Source: Hydnum rufescens UP504
Taxonomy: Eukaryota; Basidiomycota; Agaricomycetes; Cantharellales; Hydnaceae
Direction of reading: 5' to 3'
Length of the DNA stretch: 61,208 nt
Assembly: GCA_014904985.1 (NCBI GenBank)
Contig: MU129014.1
Coordinates: forward strand, 1 to 61,208
The notes beneath the pieces are model-generated. The model was not told where the DNA came from, did not search any database, and saw only the letters and a list, made by a program, of their open reading frames with translations. A program made the translations under genes and the position numbers. Below are positions 46,391 to 57,879 of this stretch, piece by piece (positions within the stretch are counted from its first letter, which is position 1; each line of letters starts with the position of its first letter).

Positions 46391-47455
46391 GAGTAAATGC
46401 CGATTCCTGGAAGGACATGAAAATGGCCCTAAAATCCTCGTATATTTGCTCTTTGGAGGCAGACAGGTTAATAGAGTGTGGCAGCATGGCTTTGACCGAC
46501 GTATAATGATCGACAAGGACTTCCCGAGGAAAATCGAGGTCGGTGTAAATACTGCTCTTGTTTGGTAGTCCCCCAGCTAGTGCCTCGCGAATACTGGGGA
46601 AATGGGACTGGAAACCATTCTGACGGTGAGTGCTCTCCATGACAGAAGGGAAAAGGATCATGGCTTGGTCAGGTTGGTGCTGAATGGTTTTGAGATCAGG
46701 AGATGTGTCCGATTGCTGGGGTGCCCAGAAATTGTTGTAAAACACAACCCAAACTGCCACCCACCACAATGATTCAACATCGTGCAAGTGAATATGAACA
46801 AACGGGACATGCCAATTCTTTTGTAAGGATTTGGTGTTGTCTTCGGCACCCCTCAATGTCTGAAGTCTCAGAGGCTGCAGTCTCAGAGGGGGCAGGTCAA
46901 GGAGCAAAAATAAATCCTTGTGCAGAAACCTTGACAGACATGAAGTGCATTGTGCCCTGTCAAAAACATTCAGTGTGCTGCCAGATAACAAACTGAGTTT
47001 GACTTGCCGTCCGTGTGTCATGACTCATCTTATCATCTATTCTCTTTGTATATTCCAGATCCACCAGCTTACCACCTCCGTTATACCACAATATATTGCC
47101 AATGCTAACATCCCGATGCACATGCACCAACACAATTTTCCAAGAAGTTGCAAAGCTATGTCACAGGAACATCAATGATCAATCACAGCGGTGAATAACC
47201 AGGCAAGAACATACCCATGGAAATGGCAGTGAGAGCCTTCATCACATCACAAAGGTTTGGGACAAGATTGATTGTAACTCCCTGTTCCTTGAAAATGATC
47301 TGGTAGTGCATCTTGTGTGAGTACATCAAGTCCAGGTGTGGAACATGGAGCCAGCTTATCTCATGAAGGCCTTGTGAGCCAGAGGCAACTTTATGTTTCA
47401 AGTCTATTGCTAGCCTCTTGCACAATTCAAACATGCTATCTTGAGTAGTGTTCAC
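46254..47455 (-). pseudogene. FunK1-like kinase, 5'-truncated and broken
   Basis: Before the catalytic loop the frame 47455-47183 gives NLCDVMKALTAISM, followed by an intron of about 60 nt (GTATGT...ACATAG). Then VHRDVSIGNIL (HRD and Asn), KLVDLEY (the DFG position) and GTMHFMSVKVSAQ follow. Continuing to 46254 are HLHDVESLWWVAVWVV (the HDxES-type signature) and the tail ELLGMLKRPRP. Damage: a one-base loss between LLGK and the HRD segment, a TGA before QGTMH, and a further frame change near 46930. The N-terminal lobe is missing because the gene is cut at about 47465, against an array-element end (CCCAGTCAGCC). It is a different FunK1 subfamily from the intact gene. Confidence 0.8.
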
Positions 47456-47883
47456 TCAGTGCATGAGCAACCCAGTCAGCCACAAATGTGTATCTAGTTA
47501 GATACAATGAGCCTTGCATTTAAATAGTCTAACTAGATGTTTTTAGGTGGGGCCCCTGGGGCCTCTGGGGTGATTCGGACCCTCAGACAAGGGGCCCCAG
47601 GGGCCCCTGGCTCTGAACTTGGAAAATGATCAGGGAAAAGTCATGGTCTTTATGGTCTGACTTAGAGCATCTCAGACTTGCAGGACAGTGGGCCATATGG
47701 GCATATTGGGGATTCCATTTATAATTATTTATTTATTATCACTATATTATACATATACCACCTGGGTTTCATTCTGTGGTCCCATCATTAACTTGTATTC
47801 AAGAATTCAAACACCCACTTGGGCAGGTGTGGTACTATCCATACAAATCAAAAAGAAAAAAAGCACTACTTAGCACCACACAC

Positions 47884-48477
47884 TGTCAGGGTTTGTCCCT
47901 CACTCCAGTCCACTCCAGTCCAGTCCACTCTGGTCCACTCCGGGTCACTCTGGTCCTTGTCCACCCACCTCCAGTCCAGTTCTCTGCTAGTCCTTCACCC
48001 AAGTCCACTTTGCTTCCGGCTTGATTCCGTTTGACTCCGATCCAACCCTATCTTGGTTTCATTTCCCTTCATTTCCCATTGCTTCTGGTTTGTCCCCTGG
48101 CCGAGTCCTGTTCCTGTTCCTGTCCCCCCTTGTAACCACCCACAGTTTAGTGATCACTCCCCCCTAGTATAGTCATCATGTATAAGTAGTCCGAGAGCGA
48201 AGTCAGAGACCCCAGTTTTGGTCTCTCAGGATTTCCGCTGTTACTCCGGACTACAGGTCAGCCTTCATGTATTCCATATTCATATTACATAATCTCAGGA
48301 TTTCCGCTGTTACTCTGACTACAGCTCTGAGTATCATCCAGTTGACTCCACGAGCTTAAGGACTGCTGTGCTCATTTCCGCCTAGTCCCTTCCGGGCTGC
48401 TGGACTGCTCCTCCGACACGTCCCTTAACCTCCTTATCCATTCTTGCCGGATTCTGCGGACTTACCGATCTCTCTTT
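47884..48477 (+). mobile_element. LTR of a Gypsy-type element, truncated by a gap
   Basis: Starts TGTCAGGGTT, inserted in an array stem (...CACCACACAC before it). It has a TATAAGTAGTCC promoter-like box at about 48180 and two TCTCAGGATTTCCGCTGTTAC motifs reduced to shared core TCAGGATTTCC, as in the other LTRs. A CT-rich 5' part repeats CCAGTCCACTC. The 3' end is lost at the N run. Confidence 0.75.
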
Positions 48478-48502
48478 NNNNNNNNNNNNNNNNNNNNNNN
48501 NN
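48478..48502. other. Assembly gap (25 N)
   Basis: A run of 25 N inside or just after the LTR. The true length is unknown, so the internal part of a retrotransposon may be missing here. Confidence 0.99.
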
Positions 48503-48884
48503 GTCCTTGATTGACTGCGTGATAAACTTAATAAATAGATCCTCTCTATAATCTGGTTTGTATATAATGATAGCAATCCCTATATATATGCTTAAGGCCA
48601 AAGTTCCCCATTGGGCCCTTGAGAAGTAGGCCTACTTAGATTCAAAGGGCAATGGACCAAAAGAACGGTTTGAAAGAGCGGTGTTAAGCCCTATATATGG
48701 CTTTATATCCAATCCAACGGTGCTGAATAACAAGGTCACTGAAAACACCCCTTGGGGCCCCAATGATCCAAAGGCCTGCTTAGGCCCAAATAGTGCCATG
48801 TTTTTGGCCTAACGTAGGCTGATTTTGTGGCTGACCGAGGTTGGGGTTGCAGCTGTCTGTTGTCATTGTTTCAGGAGCTTCAAA

Positions 48885-49720
48885 TTTGATCCTAAGAATG
48901 GAATGATAACATACATTAGTAAAAAAATTCAAAGTGACCCAAAGGGGCAGCTTGCAATGCTCCTTTTGCATCACTGTAGATGTAGAAATTTAAAAAAAAA
49001 AACCTTGCAGTACCACACACCCACATTGGTGGGTGTGCAGTACTTGTTTTTGCCTGGGTCATGTACCTTTGACTGCCAGTTTTCTGTACAGTTCTCAGGT
49101 GGGTTGGGGGGTTTTCAGGCACATATTTGTTTGGGGGAAGGAGGGGGTGCATTACATTACATACCTTGTATAGAACCACACACCCACTACTGCAGGTGTG
49201 TGGTTCATCTCTTTGTTTGGTGCATTGTCATTCACAGGGATGTTGTCATTCTGGGCGGGCTTGCTTCGCAGGTCTTCACTTGTGGCAATACCTAGAATAA
49301 AAAATTATTAGTTAAAAAATTAAAAGCAACACAAAAAGAGCAGCTTTTGCTGCTCTTTTTGTGCTGTCAGGGGTGCATTACATACTGAGTATAGTACCAC
49401 ACACCTGCTACTGCAGGTGTGTGGCTATTCTCTTCATCTGGTGTGTCGTCATTTGCAGGGGTGTTGTCATTCTGGGGGGGCTTGCTTTGTGGCTCTTTAT
49501 TTGTGGTGATACCTAAAATAAAAAATTATTGGTTAAAAAATTAAAAGCAATGCAAAAAGAGCAGCTTTCGCTGCTCTTTTTGCGTTGTCAGGGGTACATT
49601 ACATACCTTGAATAGAACCACACACCCGCTACTGTGGGCATGTGGTTCATCTCTTCGTGTGGTGTGTTGTCATTCATGGGGTGCTGTCATTCTGGGGGGG
49701 GCTTGCCTCATGGGTTGATG
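48885..49720 (-). repeat. Array units, minus strand (4 units)
   Basis: Exonic stems lie at 49012-49043, 49171-49202, 49396-49425 and 49615-49646. Intronic stems lie at about 48940-48970 (CCCAAAGGGGCAGC variant), 49331-49365 and 49550-49587. Minus-strand 3' splice signals read CCTAGAATAA or CCTAAAATAA on the plus strand. Units are more alike here than between arms, suggesting recent duplication or conversion. Confidence 0.7.
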
Positions 49721-49872
49721 CAGGCTGGTCAGCTAAATTGGGGACCTAATTAGGTACCATTTTCGGGGCAGAAAATGGTACCTAATAGGTCCCCAGACAG
49801 TATGGCCAAAATATGGCCAAAATATGGTCATTCCGATTCATTTCAGCCAATCCATGGCTGTGCTAGATTATA

Positions 49873-49884
49873 TATTTATTTATT
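49873..49884 (-). terminator. AATAAA-type putative 3' end signal, E5 left arm
   Basis: TTTATTTATT on the plus strand (AATAAATAAA on the transcribed strand), at the outer edge of the minus-strand array. Confidence 0.3.
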
Positions 49885-49929
49885 ATTATTATTATTACTA
49901 CTATAATTATATACATATTATGCTATATA

Positions 49930-51340
49930 CATATTATCCCCCCCGGGGTCTGCCACCACAGGGGGGGATGGTTTATGCGGGTCACGCACCCGCATATACC
50001 CACCGTACCCCCTGCAGCAAGTGCGGTCGGGGGCCAGTTCCTTTTGGGCACTCCCTCAAGTGGTCGGTCTTCATTTGTGGGGGTTCGTTCATAGTTATCG
50101 TTCGCCACATCTCATTCAGCCAGTTCTGCTTGGGGGCTCATGGGGATTCTGGTCAAGGATCTAGATAAATAAGGAATAAAATATTAGTAGAACATGAATG
50201 CAGTGCAAAAAGAGCAGCTTATGCTGCTCTTTTGTGCCACAAGACTAAGAAATAAAACAAAACATGAGACATACCTTGTGCCCCACACCCACTGCGGCAG
50301 GTGTAGGGTACTGGGGCCATGTACGCAGGCTCATACATACACGGGCTCATACGCACGGTGGTTCATACGAGTCCCCTGTCATTCAGGTGTCGATAGGTGG
50401 GGTTACAGCGGGTTCTTTGTCGGTATTCGTTCGCGAGAGAAGTTGAAACCTACAAAATACTATGTTTAAATTAGTTAAGAAATAAGCACGACGCAAAAAG
50501 AGCAGCTTTTGCTGCTCTTTTTGTGTGGCTGGAGCTACTGGAGCAGGGGGGGGGGAAGGGACTCACCTGATATAGAACCACACACCCGCTGTGGCAGGTG
50601 TGTGATTCCTGGGGCGTTATTTGATGCAGTCACGCCCTCGTTTGGTGCGTTGCCGTGTTGCACTGTCATGTGTTGCACTGTCGTGTGTTGCGCTGTCGTG
50701 TGTCGCGTTGCTGTGTCGCATTGCCATATGTCACATTTCCATGTGTCGCATTGCCATTTGGGCTCTCGTTGTGCATTGGACGAGGCCTCAATCTAAAATA
50801 AGTAAACACACATTAGTAAAGTATTCCAAAGCAGTGCAAAAAGAGCAGCTTTCACTGCTCTTTTTGTGCGGCTGTAGCTACTGGGGGGGTGGGGACTCAC
50901 CTTACATAGTGCCACACACCCACCGTGGTGGGTGTGTGGCTCATTTGGCATGGTCGCATCCTTGTTTGGTGGGTTTCCATATATCGTGTTGCCATGTGTC
51001 ATGTCCTCATTTGGCATGTTGCCATTTGGTGCATCACGCCTCGTTTGATGCGTTGCTGTGTGTTGCATTGCCGTTTGGCGCGTTTCTGTGTGTTGTGTTG
51101 CCATTTGGCCCCTTGTCATTTCATGGGCTTTCGTGGGCCTTGGAGCAGGCCTCAATCTAGTATAATAAACAACACATTAGTTAAAAAATTCAAAGCAGCG
51201 CAAAAAGAGCAGCTTTCGCTGCTCTTTTTGTGCTGTTGTATCTATTAATAAAAACACTCACCTTGTGACCACACACCTGCAGTGGTGGGTGTGTGGTCGT
51301 GTGGTTGCCTTTCCAGGTGGTTGCCTGTTGTGGTAACGGA
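49930..51340 (-). repeat. E5 left arm: 4-5 exon/intron hairpin units, minus strand
   Basis: Exonic stems: 51268-51299, 50909-50939, 50577-50607 and 50281-50311 (CCCACACCC variant), with an outer weak one near 49985-50035. Intronic stems: 51198-51233, 50836-50871, 50492-50525 and 50201-50234. Splice signatures on the plus strand are ACTCACC (for example 51258, 50896, 50562) and CTAAAATAA/CTAGTATAATAA. Confidence 0.75.
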
Positions 51341-51359
51341 GATGTGGAGGAAGATGCAA

Positions 51360-52005
51360 ACTCAATGCCAGCAATTGCCAGTACTCAGAAAGCGCCCAAG
51401 TGCTGGTGCTACAAACATAATACATATTAGTAGCAAGTATCTAGACATGGAATACATGCTATATAATAATTATTTATCCAAAAATGCGAAGAAGAAGATG
51501 ATAATAAGTCAGAACTCACTGAGACATGATATGCCTAATTGCAAAGTGGATTGGGCCACTTCTATAGGTCAGAATTAGCCCAAATTGAAATATATTAATG
51601 GTATATATGCACCCTACATGGGCGACTGATTATATTGGATGATCTGTCCATTTTTCGATTTTTTGCACCCTCAATTCCCTAATTAGGGAATTGAGGGTGC
51701 AAAAAATCGAAAAATGGACAGATCATCCAATATAATCAGTCGCCCATGTAGGGTGCATATATACCATTAATATATTTCAATTTGGGCTAATTCTGACCTA
51801 TAGAAGTGGCCCAATCCACTTTGCAATTAGGCATATCATGTCTCAGTGAGTTCTGACTTATTATCATCTTCTTCTTCGCATTTTTGGATAAATAATTATT
51901 ATATAGCATGTATTCCATGTCTAGATACTTGCTACTAATATGTATTATGTTTGTAGCACCAGCACTTGGGTGCTTTTCGAGTACCGGCAATTGCTGGTGT
52001 TGAAT
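51360..52005. repeat. E5 central palindrome (about 2 x 320 bp) with first-intron signals
   Basis: Centre at CCCTAATTAGGG (51677-51688). The right arm contains TCTCA/GTGAGTTC (51846) and GCTACTAATATG...TTTGTAG (ending 51956), giving a predicted 111-nt first intron. The left arm is the mirror image, so each divergent transcript would have the same first exon and intron. E1 keeps the 3' part of this intron but has lost the GTGAGT (GAGCTC instead). Confidence 0.75.
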
Positions 52006-52009
52006 TGCA

Positions 52010-54200
52010 CAGCTTGCACACCACACCAGCAACGGCCCAGAAAGGCAAACACACAACCACACACCCGCTGCTGCAGGGTGTGTGGTCATAAGGTGAGTTT
52101 TGTCTCAGTAGGTACAAATAGCACAAAAAGAGTAGCACAAGCTACTCTTTTTGCGCCACTTCGAATTCTTATACTGATGTAGCTTTATTATTTTAGATTA
52201 TGGTCTAAGGCCCGAGACGAAAACCTGCCGCACAATGAGGGCCCAAACAGCAAGAGCCAAACCAAACAAACAATGGACCGCCAATGGGTAGCCCCAGGAA
52301 CCACACACCCGCTGCAGCAGGTGTGTGGCACTGTTTAATGTGAGTTCCCCCCCCCCCAATAGATACAGCCACACAAAAGGAGCAGTGATAGCTGCTCCTT
52401 TGTGCCTTTTCAAATTTTTAACTAACACATTTTAATATTCTAGGTCATGATTTGAACGAATGTCCACACCAGCCCCACCAAAGCCAGGGCAAATGAAAAC
52501 CCGCTGAACGATAGCCCGCACAAAACAAGGAAGTCACGCAAACCACACACCCGCTGCAGCAGGTGTGTGGTATGTAAGGTAAGTATCTTGTGTACGCAAC
52601 TGCGCAAAAAGAGCAGCTAGTGCTGCTCTTTTTGCGCAGGTTCTAATTACTAACTAACACTATCAGCTTTTCTAGGTTATCGCCCAACCTCCAACCAACG
52701 AAATGAAGAGCCACTGAACAAGGATGAGTGGAACGGAGAGCCACCGAAATGGGCCAGACCACACACCCGCCAACGACGAGGGCCTGACCAGCCAGGATTC
52801 AAACAACACCGTGCCAACCGAAAACATGCCAAACAGAATACGCGATAAACACAAAGGTGAGCCACGGCAAGTGAGAATGTGCCCGCCAAGCAAACCACAC
52901 ACCTGCTGTGGTGGGTGTGTGGTTCTATATAAGATAAGTTATGCCTGCACCTCTACCAGCATGAAAAGAGCAGCCAATGCTGCTCTTTTTGCACTGGTTT
53001 TAATTTTTAACTAACATATTATCTATTATTCTAGACTACCGCCCGAACGACAAGAAATAAATGAAGACCTGCCATATGAACCCCCCCCCCCCTCCCTGAA
53101 ATGACAACCCACGTGCGACCTGTGAATCGTAACCAGCCAAAACCGCACCAGAAGGCCACAGGAACCACACACCCGCTGAAGCAGGTGCATTGGTTTTCCA
53201 GTACCGTCATGCAAAGGAGCAGCCAATGCTGCTCCTTTTGCATGGCTTTTCTTTTTTTGTTTTTTTTTTTTTGTTTTGCACTAACATATTATTTATTATT
53301 GTAGATTGCCTGTCCACACCCACAACCCACACCAAACCCGCATGAACCGTGAACCGTGAACTGTGACCCACCGAATGAGGCCCAAAGGCCTGCCAAACGA
53401 ACCCCTTCCCCCGGGAAATGATGATGCGACCCACAAAAACAAATGAAACCCGCCAATGATGAACTGCCAGACAAAACCCGCAAACAGGAGCCCACGGCGC
53501 AAGACGCCAGAAACACCAGACAGAGCCACACCCCCACTGAAGTGGGTGTGTGGTAACATTCAGGTAAGCAATCTCCATGTACAAGTATAACCATGCAAAA
53601 GGAGCAGCATATGCTGCTCCTTTTGCATGGCTTGTCTTCTTTCCTCTTTACTAATGTATTATTTATTATTCTAGGTTGTCATTTGAACCCCCCAATCAAG
53701 ACCCACGACCCTGAACAAACACGCAAGGATGGAAACCCGCAAATGAACCAACCCCCAAATGATGACCCATACCGAGTACAAACCGCGCAACCGTGGTGCC
53801 AAACGAGTACCACACCCACTTTGGTGGGTGTGGTACTACAAGATTTTTATTTTATTTTATTTCTATATGTATGACGCAAAAGGAGCAGCGCAAGCTGCTC
53901 CTTTTGTGTCACTTCAAAATTTTTTTACTAACATACACTACTATCCTAGGATCCTCCCAAAATGACGACCCCCCTCAATGGCAATCCGTAACCCGTGCCC
54001 AATGGTGACGCGCCAAGCCATGCCCCCAGTACCACACACCCGCCTTAGCAGGTGTGTGGTGCTACCAAGTAGTTTTTTAAATATTTCTATGGACAGTACC
54101 ACACACCCTAGTGGGTGTGTGGTGCTACTAAGTACTTTGTTTTTTGATTTATATGGACGGTACCACACCCCTGTGGGTGTGTGGTATGTTTTTTTTTAAT
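52010..54200 (+). repeat. E5 right arm: about 8-10 exon/intron hairpin units, plus strand
   Basis: Exonic stems: 52055-52084, 52299-52329, 52542-52571, 52891-52922, 53163-53197, 53524-53554, 53808-53835, 54031-54061, 54092-54123 and 54160-54184. Predicted introns: 52093-52196, 52340-52443 and 52579-52675, then a decayed one (AT in place of GT at about 52936, 3' site at 53034), and further introns ending TTGTAG, TTCTAG and TCCTAG near 53303, 53674 and 53950. Intronic stems at 52120-52153 (GAGTAGC/GCTACTC), 52370-52406, 52601-52637, 52961-52994, then AAAGGAGCAGC/GCTGCTCCTTT at 53209-53244, 53593-53629 and 53875-53910. The last three exonic stems lack introns between them. Confidence 0.75.
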
Positions 54201-54212
54201 GGAATTTTTGAA

Positions 54213-54290
54213 TAAATAAATAAGACTGCCCTCTGACTGAGGGCATTATATGTATAATATAGTGATAATAAATAAATAAATAAATATAAA
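54213..54290 (+). terminator. AATAAA-rich putative 3' end region, E5 right arm
   Basis: Repeated AATAAATAAATAA at about 54211-54222 and 54268-54285, flanking a CCCTCTGACTGAGGG stem. It lies between the last array stem and the element end. Confidence 0.35.
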
Positions 54291-54530
54291 TGGAACATAT
54301 TATCCCCGATAAGCCAGTATGGCCTGGTGCAAGTCTGAGATTCTCTAAGTCCCAGTTTTGGCCAATTTTGCAATTTTTGGCCATTTCAGCCAATTCGGTT
54401 GACTGAAGTGCAAATCATAAAATGGCCATTTTGGCCAGAATAGTGATGGGACCTACTTAGGTACCATTATCTGCCCCAGAAGTGGTACCTAACTAGGTAG
54501 GCTTAGATGACTGACCAAGGTGGGTTGACG

Positions 54531-55185
54531 ATACCTAGAATGAAAAATTATTAGTTAAAAAATGAAAAATGATGCAAAAAGAGCAGCTTTTGCTGCTCTT
54601 TTTGCGCCATTGGGGGTGCATTACATGCCTCATATTGAACCACACACCCACAGTAGCAGGTGTGTGGTTTGGTTCTTTGTGTGGGGCATCGCCATTTGTG
54701 GGTCTCCTTTGGGGGCATGTTATCGTTGTAGGGGAACTGGCTTCGTGGGTCTTCATTTCTGGCAATACCTAGAATGAAAGATTATTAGTTAAAAAATTTA
54801 AAGCACCACAAAAAGAGCAGCAAAAGCTGCTCTTTTTGCGCCATTGGTTACATGAGAATTACATACCTTACATAGAACCAGACACCTGCTGGGTTGGGTG
54901 TCTGGTTCACATTGGTTTTTCATTCAGTTTTGGTTGTGTGTTCATCAGGTCTTCATTTGGTGTGGCTTCAATTGGGGCTTGTGTGGATGTTGGTTCATAT
55001 CATGACCTAGAATATTAAAACATACATTAGTGAGAAACTCAAAGCAGTGCAAAAAGAGCAGCTTTCACTGCTCTTTTTGTGCTACTGTATTTATTGGGAA
55101 AAGCAACTCACCTTAAATAATACCACACACCTGCTGCACCTGCTGCAGCAGGTGTGTGGTTTCGGGGGCCACTCATTGGGTGGTC
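54531..55185 (-). repeat. Array units, minus strand (3 units), continuation of the interrupted element
   Basis: Exonic stems: 54638-54669, 54878-54906 (CCAGACACC/GGTGTCTGG variant, as in E1 and E6) and 55122-55160. Intronic stems: 54572-54608, 54808-54842 and 55045-55082. Continues the array left of E5. Confidence 0.7.
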
Positions 55186-55315
55186 CACCTTGGTCAGTCA
55201 TCTAAGCCTACCTAGTTAGGTACCACTTCCGGGGCAGATAATGGTACCTAAGTAGGTCCCATCACTATTTTGGCCAAAATGGCCATTTTTATGATTTCAC
55301 CTCCTGGCCCAGAAT
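55186..55315. mobile_element. 130-bp right-end fragment of an array element, inverted
   Basis: Begins CACCTTGGTCAGTCATC and matches the reverse of the right ends of E5 and E6 through the GGTACC inverted repeat to about GGCCCAGAAT. E6 begins immediately after it, so E6 apparently inserted into, or recombined with, another copy. Confidence 0.75.
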
Positions 55316-55829
55316 CAGGCTGGTCAGTCACATAGGGGACCTAATTTAGGTACCACTTTCAGGGCAGAAAATGGTACCTAAGAGGTCCCCCAGACCTTTC
55401 GGCCGAAATCAAGCCATTCCAATTCAGTTTTTTTGGCCATCTATCGGCCAATCCATGGCTGTGCTAGATTATTTGTTTATTTACTATTGTTTGTTTACTA
55501 TTTATTATTATTATTATTATTATATACATATTACGCTATATACATATTATCCCCCCCCCCCTGGGGTTTGCCACCACAGGGGGGGGCATAGTTCATGCAG
55601 GCCACGCACCTGCATATACCCACCACACCCGCCGCAGCGGTGGGGTCCATATGCCCCGGTCGGGGTCGGTTCCATTTGGGCGCTCCCTTGAGGGGTCGCG
55701 GTCTTCATTTGCGGGGCTTCGTTCGCGGTAATTGTTTGCTGCGTCTCGTTTGGCGGGTTCTGCTTGGGGGCTCGCAGGGGTTCTGGTTCAGAATCTAGAG
55801 AAATAAATGATGAAATGTTAGTAGAACAG

Positions 55830-57060
55830 CAATGCAGCGCAAAAAAGAGCAGCCTATGCTGCTCTTTTGTGCACCACAAGAATAAGAAATAAAAAGAAAT
55901 AAAAGACATACCTTTGTAGTACCCCACACCCGCTGCAGCAGTGACGGGTAACTGAGGCCCTGTACTCCAGGGTCGTACGTACGGCGGCGTTGCTATGCCT
56001 CCCGCTGGTTTTCGTTTGTGGGGGGTCGTTTGCAGGTGTCGTTCGCGGCGTGTCGTTACGTGGGTTTTATGGGTCGGGGGTTCGGGTGGGTTCTGGCCAG
56101 GATCTAGAGAAATAATATTTATAAAAAAGAATGAATGCAACGCAAAAGGAGAGCATTAGTGGCTTGCTCTTTTTTGCGCACGGAGAATAAGAAATAAAAA
56201 TAATAAAAATACCCTTGTACGTACCCCACACCCGCTGCAGCGGGTGGTGGGATACTGGGACGTACTCCGGCTCCATGTACGGCGGTTTGTGGCGGGTCCC
56301 CCAGGACCCTGTCGTTCGGCGTGTCGATATGCGGGTCAGGGAGGGGGGGGGGTTGCGTCGGTATATCGTTGGCGCGAGAAGTAAAAGACCTATAATAGGA
56401 AAGTTATAATTAGTTGAGGTTTAAACACCACCGCAAAAAAGCAGCTTTCGCTTGCTCTTTTTGGTGCGGTTGTAGTACGGGGGCGGTGGATCACCTAAAA
56501 TAGGCACCACACACCCGCCATGGCGGTTGTTGGTTCCTGGGGCCCTCATATGGCGCAGTCGCTCCTCATTTGGCGCTTACGTACGTCGCGTCCTCATTTG
56601 GCGAGTTGCCGCTGTATTGGTCGTTTGCGTTGCCATGATCCGCCGGTTGCGCCGTTGCCGGTGTGCTGGCGTTGGGCGTCGGCCATGTATCACGTCGTTG
56701 GCGTGATGCCGTGTGCCGCGTCGGTGTGGTGCCCGTGTGTCGCGTTGGTGGCATGGTGCCGTATGTCGCGCTCATTGGTCGCCTGTGCCGTATTCAGTGG
56801 TGGGCGCATTGCCTACCGTCGCGTCATTATGGCGTCTTCCGTTCGTGCATTGCGTTTGGGCCCCTCCGTTTCCGCCGGTTTCGTCGATGCCTGTAGACCC
56901 CAGGCCTCAATCTAGAAAATACAAGATATGTTAGTAAAAAAATCTAAGAGGCGCAAAAAAGAGCAGCTTCGCTGCTCTTTTTGCGCCGTCCGTATCTTAC
57001 AAGCCAAAAAAAAACTCACCTTAATGACCACACACCTGCTGTGGCGGGTGGTGGTGGTCG
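55830..57060 (-). repeat. E6 left arm: 4 exon/intron hairpin units, minus strand
   Basis: Exonic stems: 57027-57058, 56506-56535, 56224-56252 and 55924-55955. Intronic stems: 56951-56988, 56432-56468, 56138-56178 and 55840-55875. Splice signatures are present but several are damaged by one-base indels. The 56520-56915 open frame on the plus strand is a by-product. Confidence 0.65.
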
Positions 57061-57126
57061 CACGCTTCGCCTTTTTGGCAGTCTCGTTGTTGTGGTTGCA
57101 GGAATGAAAAAGGAAGAAATGCGAAA

Positions 57127-57790
57127 TTCAATGCTGGCAATTTGCCGATACTCAGGAAGCGCCCAAGTGCGGTGCTACAAGCACAAGCACACATCATCAG
57201 CAAACATGTAGATATTGAATATGAAATATATAATAAATAATTTATTCAATAAAATTGCCGAAGAAAGAAGTAAAATAAGAGTCCAGAGCTCATAAGGCAT
57301 GGATGGCTAATTGCAGGAGTGGATTGGGCCACTTCTATGCATCAGAATTGCCCCAAATTTAAAATATAGTAATTTTATATATACACTCACGTGGGCGATT
57401 GATCTATCTCGGACGATTCCTCGCATTTTTCAATTTTTCACTGCCTTCCCAATTCCCTATTTAGGGAATTGAAGGCGGAAAAATGAAAAATCCGAGAATC
57501 GTCTAGATATATCAATCGCCACATAGGTGTATACTATAAAATTACTATATTCTTAAATTGGCAATTCTGATGCATAGAAGGAAACCAATCCACTCTGCAA
57601 TTAGCCATCTCATGCCTTATTAGCTCTGACTCTTTATTTTCTCTTCTTCGCATTTTTTGAATAAATATTTATATATATTACTCATTCTATATCTACATGC
57701 TTGCGTATTTGATGTTGTGCTGTGCTGTAGTCAGGCACTTGGGCAGCTTCTTGTAATATTCGGCAATTGTGCCCGGCATTGAATTTCGCA
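57127..57790. repeat. E6 central palindrome (about 2 x 330 bp)
   Basis: Centre CCCTATTTAGGG (57455-57466). The arms share TGCATAGAAG/CTTCTATGCA and CGAGAATCGTC-type blocks with the other copies, with more mismatches between the two arms than in E1 or E5. Confidence 0.7.
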
Positions 57791-57879
57791 ACTACACGCA
57801 GCCACACCCAGGCAACGAGAAAGCTACCGCACAACCACGACACAAACACGCAACAGCAACAGCAGCAAAAGCAGCAGCC

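Larger units (their letters stand above)
49721..54522. mobile_element. Complete palindromic array element, copy E5 (4802 bp), 8-bp target duplication
   Basis: Ends: CAGGCTGGTCAG (49721-49732) and CTGACCAAGGTG (54511-54522). GGTTGATG (49713-49720) and GGTTGACG (54523-54530) flank it, an 8-bp duplication with one mismatch. Removing E5 rejoins a single array exon. Just inside each end lies an imperfect inverted repeat AGGTACCA..TT..GGGGCAGA.AATGGTACCT, shared with E6. The 8-bp duplication and CAG-type ends fit the hAT superfamily. No transposase is encoded. Confidence 0.85.
47471..55185 (-). mobile_element. Partial array element (outer half), interrupted by an LTR and by E5
   Basis: The outer end CCCAGTCAGCC at 47471 and the block to about 47600 match the inverted right end of E1 (GTATCTAGTTAG, TTTTTAGGTGGGG, GGGGCCCCAGGGGCCCC). 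Minus-strand array units follow, in pieces: 47800-47883, about 48885-49720 and 54531-55185. The first break is the LTR/gap region (47884 to about 48800) and the second is the complete element E5, with an 8-bp duplication at the junction. The other half of this element is missing beyond 55185. Confidence 0.65.

Noticed and set aside
50621..51160. 179-codon Cys/Val/Leu-rich open frame in E5
   Set aside because: It is built of low-complexity TGTGTCGC/GTGTTGC repeats on the strand opposite to the predicted transcript, and it crosses both stems of a unit.
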